DNA from: Odiellus spinosus
Taxonomy: Eukaryota; Arthropoda; Arachnida; Opiliones; Phalangiidae
Direction: 5' to 3'
Length of the DNA stretch: 64,000 nucleotides
Assembly (NCBI GenBank): GCA_963920705.1
Contig: OY987232.1
Span: 9,469,422-9,533,421 of the forward strand
The notes under the pieces were generated by a model, which worked only from the letters and a program-made list of their open reading frames with translations, did no database searches and was not told where the DNA came from. Positions 12,906 through 23,500 of the stretch are shown here, in pieces. Each line of letters opens with the position of its first letter. Position 1 is the stretch's first letter. A program made the position numbers and the translations under genes.

Positions 12906-13475
12906 AAAAGTAGTAGTAAAGAAGCCCCCTTCAGGAGTGAAAACCTGTTTATTAAGACACCAAAGGGTTATGGCAAAGGTCAAAGGTTAAAGGTTAAAGG
13001 TCAAAAAGGTCAAAAAACACCCGTGACCTCGATAGAGAATCCCCACCACCTATATATGAAACCCCCGCTTATCATTGTAAACCATTCGACGATTAATCAT
13101 GTCCATGTTATCACCGAGCGAGGATAATTTTTATATTACGTTACCAAGTAACGCGTCTATGCATATTTATCCTGATAATAAAAAAACTAGTTATAAAACG
13201 CAATTAGCAGCGACATTAGATTTAGAAGATGGTAAATGGGAGGCGGGGGTATCGAAATAACTATGCCGTCGAAATGGGATAACATTACGGATCGGTATAA
13301 TGAATTTACGGTAAGGTACGCTGACCCGCATTATGAATATAAATTCGCTTCAATGGATGTGAAGAAAGGGGGTTTGATTAAGCGTGAGAAACATGATGAT
13401 ATGCATATCTACTATCGATTGTTAGATACTCTAATTAAGGGTGAAGAAAAAAGTGGTTCGCAAGACAAAGTAAAA
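12906..13475 (+). pseudogene. Broken Polinton penton-like (minor capsid) gene fragment inside the satellite
   Basis: The non-satellite island starts with a short AAGGTCAAAGGTTAAAGG repeat tract. It then has a TATA-like stretch (CTATATATGAAA, about 13050-13061) and an ATG at 13099. The frame opens with FYITLPSNASM, followed by the YPDN motif, the same layout as the N-terminus of the penton-like protein at 61946 (FYITLPSDSSM, FPNN). It stops at TAA 13258-13260. The homologous reading continues in another frame (TMPSKWDN) to about 13475, where satellite resumes mid-unit. There is therefore a one-base frame break near 13250, and the C-terminal half is missing. It is diverged from the copy at 61946, so it comes from a different Polinton lineage. 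Confidence 0.75.
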
Positions 13476-14516
13476 AGTGCCCTTTAATCCCAATTAAAAT
13501 TTATTTTTTCATTATTTTTGATGTTAATAGCTGGGGCAGCCTCACTTGATTCAGTCAGATCTCTACATTTTTACCATTGCCCTTTAATCCCAATCAAAAT
13601 TAATTTTTTCATAATTTTTGATGTTAATAGCTGCGGCAGCCGCACTTGATTCAGTCAGATCTCTACATTTTTACCATTGCCCTTTAAACCCAATTAAAAT
13701 TAAGTTTTTCACAATTTTTGATGTTAATAACTGGGGCAGCCTCACTTGATTCAGTCAAATTTCTACATTTTTACCAGTGCCCTTTAATCCCAATTAAAAT
13801 TTATTTTTTCATTATTTTTGATGTTAATAGCTGGGGCAGCCTCACTTGATTCAGTCAAACCTCTACATTTTTACCATTGCCCTTTAATCCCAATTAAAAT
13901 TAATTTTTACATTATTTTTGATGTTAATAGCTGGGGCAGCCGCACTTGATTCAGTCAAATCTCTACATTTTTACCATTGCCCTTTAATCCCAATTAAAAT
14001 TAATTTTTTCCTTATTTTTGATGTTAATAGCTGGGGCAGCCGCACTTGATTCAGTCAAATCTCTACATTTTTACCATTGCCCTTTAATCCCAATTAAAAT
14101 AAATTTTTACATTTTTTTGATGTTAATAGCTGGGGCAGCCGCACTTGATTTAGTCAAATTTCTACATTTTTACCATTGCCCTTTAATCCCAATTAAAATT
14201 ATTTTTTTCATAATTTTTGATGTTAATAGCTGGGGCAGCCTCACTTGATTCAGTCAGATCTCTACATTTTCCCCATTGCCCTTTCAACCCAATTAAAATT
14301 AATTTTTTCATCAATTTTGATGTTAATACCTCCGACAGCCGCAATGAAATCTTTATATTTTCCCCATTGCCCTTTAAACCAAATTTAAATTAATTATTTC
14401 AGCAATTTTGATGTTAATACCTCCGACAGCCGCAGCGAAATCTTTATATTTTCCCCATTGCCCTTTAAACCAAATTCCAATTAATTTTTTCATTATTTTT
14501 GATGTTAATACCTTCC
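13476..14516. repeat. 100-bp satellite array, block 3 (about 10-11 units)
   Basis: The first five or so units repeat the subtype order of 12240-12790, so this block is a higher-order copy of part of block 2. The last three units (about 14260-14516) are diverged and shorter, with tccccattgccc and cctccgacagccg variants. Confidence 0.9.
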
Positions 14517-14589
14517 TTATTGCCGTTCGGAATGGCAAGTCGTTCGGAATTTCACTCATTTTTAAAAAGGAGAGTACTTTTAAGGCGGA

Positions 14590-15115
14590 GAAATTGAAAA
14601 TTAATGTTATTCTATGGGATTTAGATTTTTTGCAAGAGACTTACCTTTCAGATTTATTTTCTAATGCTTCCAAATATTTTACAGGCTTTATTTTAAGACT
14701 AATTTCATAATTTTATACCGATTAGTTTGGTCACAGTCTATAAACGGCAAAAATATGAAGAAGGAGAAATTAAGTCATTAGAGTTCAATACCCATAGCCT
14801 CCAAATCAAGCGCGCGCTCGTGCTCGTGATTTTAAAAAGCCATATAAAACCTAAGCCTAATTTGTCAAATTAGGCTTAGGTTTTTGGCGAATCTATTTCT
14901 CCGCCTTGTTGTTCCCTCCGTTTTCATGAATAGATTGTGGGCCAACTAATCGGTGTAAAATTATGAAATTAGTCTTAAAATAAAGCTTGAAACTTAATTC
15001 ATACCACACGGAAAATCCAAGTCTGAAAAATATCCGGAAGTATTAGAAAATAAATCTGAAAGGTAAGCCACTTTCAAAAAACTAAATCCCATAGAATAAC
15101 ATTACGAATTTGGCC
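14590..15115. repeat. Inverted repeat (about 140-165-bp arms) with a central 18-bp hairpin
   Basis: Sequence 14590-14731 (for example CTATGGGATTTAG, GATTTATTTTCTAATGCTTC) reappears inverted at 14943-15107 with one insertion. The centre has a perfect hairpin at 14847-14883: AAACCTAAGCCTAATTTG and its complement around a single T. It lies inside the Helitron-type insertion, near its 3' end. Confidence 0.85.
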
Positions 15116-15420
15116 ATGCGCGAAACCAGCTAAGTACCAAAAAAAGGGTCAATTTCAGAATTAATTTTAAAATACTTAGACTTTATATTTTTAAACGAAA
15201 CTTAGAAAAGGCACACATTCGAACTTTAATCTTTCCTTTAAAATTAGTTTCAACTGTAACAAATGATTATTTCGATAAGTTATGCCCCGGAACAGACATG
15301 TCCTCGAAAAAGTCGATTTTAATGTTATTTCAATGGGAAAATGGAGCGTTTTGATTGGCTAGAGACTGAATTTTTTAGGAAATCAAAATTGCATTACAAA
15401 TGATGATCAGCCCAATACAT

Positions 15421-15456
15421 AGAACCCTACCGGGTTCTCCGAATTACCCGCACTAG
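15421..15456 (+). other. Helitron-type 3' terminus (hairpin plus CTAG)
   Basis: The stem AGAACCC/GGGTTCT with loop TACC is followed by 14 bases and CTAG. LINE endonuclease sequence starts immediately after it. Confidence 0.65.
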
Positions 15457-15928
15457 CAATGATTGGAAGTTGTACATTTAAATCATTCAGAAAATCTTGT
15501 ATATTTAGACTAGGAGATCTATAGCAACCTATTATTCTATATACAATGTTATTAGGCAAAGTAATGTCTATTAATTTAGTTGTGGATCCAATTATATTTA
15601 CTTTATTTTCTATATAGATCAAGTCTTTAATAATGTAAATACTAATGCCATCATTTTTATTTTTATAGTTCCTCGTAGTTACTGAATTATAATTGTTAAT
15701 TGAAAATTCATTAATATCATCTATTTTAAAAGTTTCTGTTAGTATAATAACATCAAACAAAAAATCCAAGGATTCCAAAAATACATTCAACTCGTCGAAG
15801 TGTTTATTTAAACTCCGAATATTTAGGTTAAATATCTTTAATCCATTTTTATTAAGGTTATTTCGACATAGAATGCCCTCTAGTTTTTTTATATTTAGGG
15901 TTAAAGAAGTATTCAAATTGTTAAACAT
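15457..15928 (-). pseudogene. LINE ORF2 N-terminus: endonuclease domain, first half
   Basis: Reading down from an ATG at 15928, the frame encodes the start of an EEP endonuclease: FNLNIRSLNKHFDEL, then the catalytic-glutamate block IILTETF, then NDGISIYI and GCYRSP. It runs into the Helitron-type insertion at 15456, and the domain resumes at 7379. The start lies about 40 bases after the stop of ORF1, the usual LINE spacing. Confidence 0.85.
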
Positions 15929-15968
15929 TTTTTGTAGGTTACTTTAATGTATTATATTTTTAACTATA

Positions 15969-16145
15969 TTATTGTAGAGATTTTAGATCTTCCAATGATT
16001 TAATTTTAATCGCTTGTGTGTTATCCGTTTTCCTCATAAATAATTTCCCATCACTGATCCATACGTATTTATAATTTTTAGATTTTGCTAATAATTTTGC
16101 TTCGTATAGTAATTTTTTATTAATATTTGTTAAAAGTGACCATTG
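15969..16145 (-). pseudogene. LINE ORF1 C-terminal fragment (FP-like domain)
   Basis: The frame encodes LLAKSKNYKYVWISDGKLF and then IKIKSLEDLKSLQ before the stop. This pattern resembles the C-terminal FP-type domain of CR1/jockey-like ORF1 RNA chaperones. The rest of ORF1 is missing: the element stops at the A18 run at 16146-16163. Confidence 0.65.
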
Positions 16146-16163
16146 GAAAAAAAAAAAAAAAAA

Positions 16164-17034
16164 GGCCACTATGCCATTCTCAAATTCAGCAAGACCACGT
16201 GAGGTCTAGATTATAAACCAACATCGCCATCTAGCCCATCTTGTAAATTAAAATTCCAATTAGTTCAACCATCTCTAATACAAATCTCTAAAAGCCCTGA
16301 CAAAGCCAAGGAAGTATATACATATATTTTCTTTGACAATTTATCTTCCATCTTTTGCAAGATTTATTTTAAGCCCAAATTTGTAATTTGAATAGACAAA
16401 TAGCAAACTTACAATTTTGACTGGCAGCCTGAGACAGGCTAGAAAAAGAGAACTATGTCAAACTGAATTACGAAACGAAATGGAAAGAAATTATTGAATC
16501 AAGAAAGGCTTATAGTAGCCTAAAAGGTCGTAGTACCTCTTGTAACTTGGACCCTACCACCCGACACCGCTCACCCCTCTTGAGAGATTTGAACAAAAAG
16601 CGTTCCCTCAGAGTTTACAAATTTCCGAATTCGAAGAGTTAATGTTGAGAACATATCTTATACTGACCATTGCAGATGCAGAGCCATACAGGTGCACAGA
16701 GACCTTACACGTGGTATTTCCCCTTTCTTTAGAAAAACTAAACCATTTTATTGTTATTTAAAGAATTAATGTTATTCCCAAGCGTCCCACATTATCTTAT
16801 CGTTATTGCCATTTTGAATTGGAGGCTTTATTTACAAGTTCAAACTGTGAACTATTGTCAACACTTACTTGATGCTATTCAAGAAAATTGAATGATACAT
16901 TTTAAAAACTGGAAATTGTTATAATTATTTGAGGCTTCTTATGTTTTTTCAGCCAAATTTTGAGGCCCCATAAATAGTTCCTAGTTTTTCAACGTAGGCA
17001 CGTGCCTACTTGTGCCTACTGCTGGAGGGGCTAC
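16164..17034. other. Spacer, no gene recognised
   Basis: AT-rich sequence with scattered stops. I recognise no coding sequence or repeat family. Confidence 0.4.
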
Positions 17035-18111
17035 TGGATACAAAATGTGCATTTCTATACGGAGACTTGGATGAAACTATGTATATGGAAATTCCAAAGG
17101 GTTACAAAACTAACGAAGAAAGTGTATCGTTACTCCACAAAAGCTTATGGCTTACGTCATTCTGGGCGCTGCTGGTTTTATAAATTGGAACAAGAATTAA
17201 AGAAAATTGGTTTTCTCAATATTATATCATGTCAATGTGTATATAGATTGGACTTGGACTCTGTAATCTTAGTCTAAGTCGACGACATCCTTGTTCTTAC
17301 CAGAAATGGTATTATTATGGAAAATGTTATGGAACGATTGAAGTAAAGTTTTGATATTAAAGATCTGGGAGAAGTAAAAACATTTCTTGGTATCGATTTT
17401 CAAAAGAGCGCGAGGATGGACTATCTATGTCGCAAACAAGATATATTCGGAAAATAAAACAATTTAACACAGTACCTTTTCGAAGAAGTTACGAACCATT
17501 AAAGTTCGGAACAAGTATTGAAATACCTAGTCAAAGCAAAAGAGAAGATAATTTAGACTTGGCTTATAGAAATTTAAAAGGATGTTTACTATACATAGCT
17601 CGACATACACTCGCGAAATTTTATAATAATTATAACCTTGAAATATGGAACCACTTGGTGCATTTATGGAACTATGTAATAACTATGAATAAAGATTCCG
17701 TAGAAAAATGGATCATAGTTTATAGTGACGCATCATGGGCCTCTGATGTTGAAACACGCAAGCCGACATCAGGATATTTCATTATGCATGGAAAAACACC
17801 AATGGAGATCAACGAAACAAACCATAACTGCTCTATGGAGTCAGAATTTATTGCAGCAGTAGAAGCTGCAAAAGAAATCATTTTTATTCGGCGAATAATA
17901 AAGGAATGTGAACCAATCTTCCCTAAATCGACTGGAGACAGTATTCTTCTATAAATGGATAATCAAGCCACAATTGAATCAAATAGGAAACTCTCGAACG
18001 AAATATCTAGATTTACGTATACAATTTCTTCGCGAACTGTTTAACATGAGATATGAATACACTAAATATAATTTAGCAGATATATTCACCAAAGCGTTCA
18101 AACGAAATTAG
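17035..18111 (+). pseudogene. Ty1/copia pol relic: RT and RNase H
   Basis: Fragments occur in the copia order. RT begins with FLYGDLDETMYMEIPKG (frameshifted, about 17050), followed by KAYGLRHSGRCWFYKLE. The YVDD catalytic box at 17275-17286 has its tyrosine codon replaced by TAA, followed by DIKDLGEVKTFLG. RNase H follows with VYSDASWASDVETRKPTSGY, MESEFIAAVEAAKEI and the end motif NLADIFTKAF before a stop at 18109-18111. Several frameshifts and stops show it is dead. The 3' LTR follows 80 bp downstream. Confidence 0.9.
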
Positions 18112-18192
18112 TTATTTTCAAATTATTTGTATTAATAATTAAATGAATATGCGAAATGGATTAGTGATAAAATATGTAAAGTAGGGGAGGAT

Positions 18193-18909
18193 TGTTAACT
18201 TTTGTATTATGCTTAAATATGTTGTACATTGATCTTTACTTGTGTCTAGCCTTGTACCTATCTTATCGAAAAGAAAATATGGGCTACTATCAAGTCTAGG
18301 CATCACTTTGTAACGGTTCCGCCTTACCTTAGCTGACGACGTTCGGCCCAATCAGAGAGATTGCAACATTCTGCTCTATCAATTTTACAAATTTTCCCGC
18401 TAAAAATTGCCCATCACGTGGTAGGCTTCTCTAGACTAACCTCCATCCTCCAGGCCTTGAACAGCCTGCCTTTATTTTCCCCTATTAGAACGCCTGCCCA
18501 CGTGATACTAGAGAGACTCCTCTCTTTCAATTCGCTGAGTTTAGTTTGCAGAAGAAACTTCGTTGGAAAAACTTCAGATATATATCGCGAAGTTAGACCG
18601 CATAGTGTTGGTGAAATACCCGTACTAAATTATTGTGCCAATTATTATTGAGATAGTTAGAAATTATCATCGTAAATTTTTACTTATGGATTTACTAGTA
18701 ATTAAATCTTTTCTAATATACAATTCATTAAAGGTTGTCGGCCTCTTTTATTTTTCTACCTCGACTTATTTGATTTTGAAATCTTCAACCGCAAAGGCCT
18801 GATCCTGAAATCTTATTTGATAATTACATTGTTATTTCTATTTGAACAGTTTTCGCGATAATTTCTATTTAGGTTTACCCCATTTAGGATTAACAAAGAA
18901 ACCGTTACA
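18193..18909 (+). mobile_element. Copia 3' LTR
   Basis: A purine tract (GTAGGGGAGGA) directly precedes TGTTAAC at 18193, and the repeat ends CCGTTACA at 18909, giving the TG...CA form. Blocks such as GGTGAAATACCCG and CAGCCTCTTTTATTT-like sequence are shared with the LTR at 28906-29459, so both belong to one family. Short open frames inside it are not genes. Confidence 0.75.
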
Positions 18910-20581
18910 AAATCTGTTTTGTATGTTCTCCTAAGAAGGAGACAAGTTGTACCTTTAATTAGGAATAAAATATATTCCAATTTCATTGCAAAAACAGCCA
19001 TCTTCATTAGTAATATGGATAACTAGGAAATAGTTTATTGACTGTGCGATTTAATTTAAAGAAATACAACACCTTGCTTGTTTTCAAAACGTCACCTATA
19101 AAATTACATGGCCTAGCATCAATCAAAGAGACTCTTATGGAAAAGTAAAGTTATTCAGACTTTGGAGGGGATCAAGAGAAAGATGGCAAAGTCCTCGATA
19201 TCAGTGAAGAGGCTTGTGGTCCACGTTCTTCTAATTCCTCCGACCTGGACACCTTTGTAATTGACATGAAGGAAAAACTGAAAAAGCCCTCGACGATGAA
19301 AGCTAAGCCCTGATTTCAAACAAGATTTTCTGGCCCAAAGGTAACATTTTCATCGTATAACTATAGATAGTTATGTAGAAAAAGGTATTTTTTGGCCAAT
19401 AAGCAAACGAATATGTTGAACTACTTCGCATCATTTTATCGCCAAATCATGGGGCGAAAACCTCATGGAAAACTGAGCTGTAACTCTTTCAGACTTTGCA
19501 AAAAACTACAAATTTACCATGAGGTGCTTTTTCTCTGGATCCTACTTTAGACACGATTTTCTTGCCTTCCAGAGCTATCAGAACTATTTCCTTACTTGAT
19601 AATGAAACTAGAGACAATTCTAAATAACTTCCCCGAGTAACAGTTGTAACTACGTTAATGCTTATAGACAAAAATTAGCATTCTCATTTAATTACCCTTC
19701 AAAATAACCCTATGTTAAGGTTTCCACTTAAATTTGTTGTTAAATATCTTATTTCCACGTGTAAATAAATTAGTTTGTAGATATTTGTTCGAAATAAAAG
19801 ATATTGAAATTAAAAAATAATTTATATATTTCGAAAAATCGTGAAATTCAGGGTTCATACTTTGCCTGTAAAACGATCATAAAAGCCAATATAGAGAAAT
19901 ATTATGATATCATTTCAAAGGTCTGCCTCATGGCTATCTGATGTTGTGTTCGAAAATATATATATCAACCGGAGACATCAACTTTTCGGGCCTCAAATGG
20001 TACCCTCCGCAAAAAAAAAAATTTCACTTCACGCGTGAATAACTGTAAAACGTGAAATTTTATAAAAACGAGGGTAAAAATTGTTATTCGAGTTTCTGTA
20101 AAGAGTGCCAAATTATGGAGACTTGCAAGCCGAAAAAGAGGGGTATTGGTTAAATCCTCGTATACCCAAAACTACTGCATATTTTCTGCTCAAATTTCGG
20201 ATTTGTTAATTTCAAAATCAGCCGAAATTGTGTGTAAAATTTGAAAAAAATCGGCCGCACCCATGGTGACATTATTGGTCGATCTCACATGGAATGACGC
20301 TGCAATTCATTTTTCTGTGTATCACCGTTTAAATACTGTACAGATCTCTGTCCAGGGAATGATTTGATGAAATTAATTTGTGAATTGGAAAATGTTTCTT
20401 AAACTTAGCCTTGATGAGGCGCCCATTTTGAGAAGCTAAACTGTACATTGGTTACGCTTAAATTTTTGTTTTACACGTTTTCAACTTTATTGCAATATTA
20501 TAGTTGCACCTTTTGAAAAAAAAAGTTGATTTTCATTGTTTTATATGTGTTTCTATGTTGATTGTAGATATTTTCTTCTAG
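18910..20581. other. Spacer upstream of the phosphatase exons, with one coding-like stretch
   Basis: No recognised gene. A plus-strand open segment at 19159-19313, after a good acceptor (ttattcag), reads with coding-like composition (DISEEACGPRSSNSSDLDTF, then MKEKLKKPSTMKAKP) and ends in TGA. It could be an upstream or alternative exon of the phosphatase, or a transposon relic. Confidence 0.35.
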
Positions 20582-23500
20582 CACTGCAGAAGAAATTCTA
20601 ATGTCTGCTGGAAATAGGATGACAAGGCGTCAACTAAGAAATTGTCTTAAAGATGTTAAAGCCTTGCATACAGAGTTTTGGGTCAGTATATTGTAACTTA
20701 AAGCTGTGAACACTTTAAACAGAATAATTAAAAAAATTATATATATTGTCCCTAGTTTCCCAAAATAATACTCTCAAATATTTTTGACAATTATGACAAT
20801 TATTTAACACAATCTTGTCATATCATGAAATAATTTATATACACTAGAATATAAAACTATACATTTTTATCATTTGGGCTCTCAGGAGATTTCTACCACC
20901 TAAGAGTTCTTAAACTTCCCAGAGGTTTTGGTATTTCCGTTCTTAAATATTTGTCTACTAAGTTTTCTCTCACTTTTAGTCTGCTAAGATTCTAAGGACT
21001 TCATGAAAGTCTAAATATAGTCGTCTTTCATTTATATCCAAAGCCTTGAATAATTTCTTGGGTTTTTCTTTGCCATTCATGTGGAATTTTTTGGGAATAA
21101 TTACGGATAATTTTTACCTTCTATAACCTACTCTGTAATGATTAGGTCACTACTCAATTATAAACAATGTTTACTCATCATTGACTAATCTTAAGTACAC
21201 CCCATATGAATTCAGCATGGAATAACTCCCGATCCCAAGGTCTTAATACCATATCATAAACCTATTAATTCACCCGTAAGTTACAAACGAGGGTCGTTTT
21301 AGCGTTAGCTAATGATTGGCCAATCTTGCGACTCTAACTCATCTAGTGGTTGTAGCTTGAAACTTTCCCAATGCATGCTAGTATTACCTGTTTCTTGTCA
21401 AGAGGAATGAGGTGGGGTAATTGGTAGGATGTAACGTACCTAGGCTTATTCGGTCCTTAAATAAATTATAATTACGCGAATGAGGTATTATCCTTTTCTT
21501 ATTATTTAATTCATTGTTAACAAAAAGGTTCTATTAATTTCCTGGCGACTTCAATTTATTTAAAACGATAACATGTTTTCACTCCACGACTCACTAACCA
21601 ACTACCCAACTTTTGCTGGGATCTTGCCACACAACAAGTTGGTCAAGACCAGGTGGCGTCGTTGTTGTTATCACAACCTTAACGCCACCTGGCCGTTTCA
21701 AGGAAAGTTAACTAGGTTTTTCTGCGAAGTAGCGTGTATATCTCTCTCATGTATATTGCTGAATACGAAGGGTTCTTTGGGGAACTCAAACTTACGGGTG
21801 AAGAATTAATAGGCTTATGACCTTATATAAGGCTGTTTCTGTTAAAAGTCTGCACTATATTAACCGGATCCTAACCTTGTTAGAAAGGTCAGTAGTCTTA
21901 CCTTTTTTTCCCCACTTTCTTGAGATAAATCCTGGTCTCTCATATTCATACTTTAGCCCCTTTATAGAGAAGTCTAGAACACCTAATGTAGCAATTATCT
22001 TGACAGAAATAATTTTTCCCTTGTTTCTGGGATAAGCATTGCCTTTCTAGAAACATATAAATATGTATACAGGCTGTTTTGAAAATGGTGGTAGGACCGA
22101 GCTACAGTGAGTTCTGTGGGTCATTTTAAGACGAAAATGTTCTATGAAGTTTTATTGCACTGGGTGCCGTTTAAGAGTTACGAAATGAATCATGTGCGAA
22201 TGACCCCTTAACATGCATTTATAAAGATATACTTAACGATAAAATCAAATTTTTATGAAGCGCGCGTTTTTAAAATACCAGCTAAATAATTAAACGTATT
22301 TGATCATTGAGTATGCGTTTATTAATGTACGTTAAGGGGTCATATATACATGATTAATTTCGTAACTCTTAAACGGCGCCCCTTACGATAAAGCGTCATA
22401 GAACATTTTCGTCTTAAAACGTCCCATAGAACCCACTGTAGCTCGGTCATACCACCATTTTCGAAACACCCTGTTTATAAAATTTTGAGGCAATTGACAG
22501 TCTGAGACCTATGTTGGTTTGACACTAATACTTCCTTTTAAATTATAAAAATGGTCCTATTACACAATTCCAGCATTCCATGCCTGCTTTCGAAGTGCTG
22601 ACCTACAGTCAAAAAGAACTACTTTGCTTTGGTGACCGTGTTTGTTAGAAATTTGTACTTAGTAAGATAGAGAAAAATTTCGACGCTCAATTTACCCCAT
22701 CCATATAAAGCTAAGTTTAAGTAGTGCCTTATGTAATGCGAAAGTGGTGTATTAAACACAGATGTGTTAGAGAATAATCCCGAACTTATAATATAAACAG
22801 GGAGTTCTAGCTAGTATGTGTTATGTTTTACCTAGTTTAAACTTTAAAACAGTTGGTGAAATTGTTCTCAACATAAGGACTCAACATGTACCAAAATAAA
22901 AACGATAGGGTCCTTTTAATATTTTAAAAGTACTATGTGAATTAATGACAACAATTATATTTAACCAGTTGCATTATCTTGTTTTCAAATAAGGAAATTC
23001 CTATGAACCACCCAGAGAAAGTTGAAATTGCTGGCAGTGGCACAAAGAATCGCTACAAAACTATTTTACCAAGTAAGTGATCTAAATTCAAAGTGTTTTT
23101 AAAAACCTGCAAAATAGCTTAGAGAATCGATTTTTAGATGAAACAACTAGAGTTCTTCTCGGATATTCGAATGAAGATGCTCTGGATCATTACATTAATG
23201 CAAATTATGTTAGGGTAAGGACTACATTCTATAATTCAATTTATAAGTGTAAAAGCTCATTTACAAGCCAGTGAGAAAGTGAAAAAATAATCTTTAAGCT
23301 CAAAGTAGATACAAATTACTATTTCATACTTCAAAACTGGTAAGCCATTCTCGCTTGCTTATGAGTATAATCAGGGACTTTTACCAAATAAGGATGAGTT
23401 AGAAACTATGAAGCCCCATAGAGCCTGTGCTAAAAATCGGAAACATCAAAACTACGCTAGTGACCAAATTGTACTTTTAAGATGTGTTATGCTTGGTATT

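Larger units (their letters stand above)
7380..15456 (+). mobile_element. Composite insertion with Helitron-type ends
   Basis: The insertion begins with TC directly after an A (7379) and ends with CTAG (15453-15456). The end is preceded by a perfect 7-bp hairpin AGAACCC-tacc-GGGTTCT (15421-15438). There is no target duplication. Joining 7379 to 15457 makes the endonuclease frame of the host LINE continuous, which independently supports both boundaries. The 3' flanking base is C, not the usual T. No Rep/helicase gene is visible, so it is non-autonomous. It contains a palindromic module, 100-bp satellite arrays, a 2.7-kb tandem duplication, a Polinton capsid-gene fragment and a second palindrome. 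The duplication carries LINE sequence, so the element was originally about 5.4 kb. Confidence 0.65.
4331..16145 (-). mobile_element. LINE (jockey/CR1-like) retrotransposon, 5'-truncated and interrupted
   Basis: Read on the minus strand, this segment gives ORF1 C-terminus (16145-15969), endonuclease N-half (15928-15457), endonuclease C-half plus RT (7379-about 4583), and a 3' UTR ending in TAATAA repeats at about 4331. The order and orientation are those of one LINE copy split by a large insertion at 7380-15456 and a MITE at 5996-6277. The 5' end stops at 16145 beside a run of 18 A. The 3' UTR carries a conserved-looking block at 4418-4446. The clade call rests on the ORF1 type and RT motifs and is approximate. 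Confidence 0.8.

Noticed and set aside
11983..14248. Open frames inside the satellite (for example 11983-12213, 14018-14248)
   Set aside because: They are the same repeat translated again and again; unit length is not a multiple of three and no conserved protein results.
8905..14516. CRISPR-like array
   Set aside because: The repeats abut directly every 100 bp with no unique spacers, in a eukaryotic context; it is a satellite.
18139..18651. Open frames in the copia LTR
   Set aside because: They lie within the LTR and show no similarity to Gag, Pol or host proteins.
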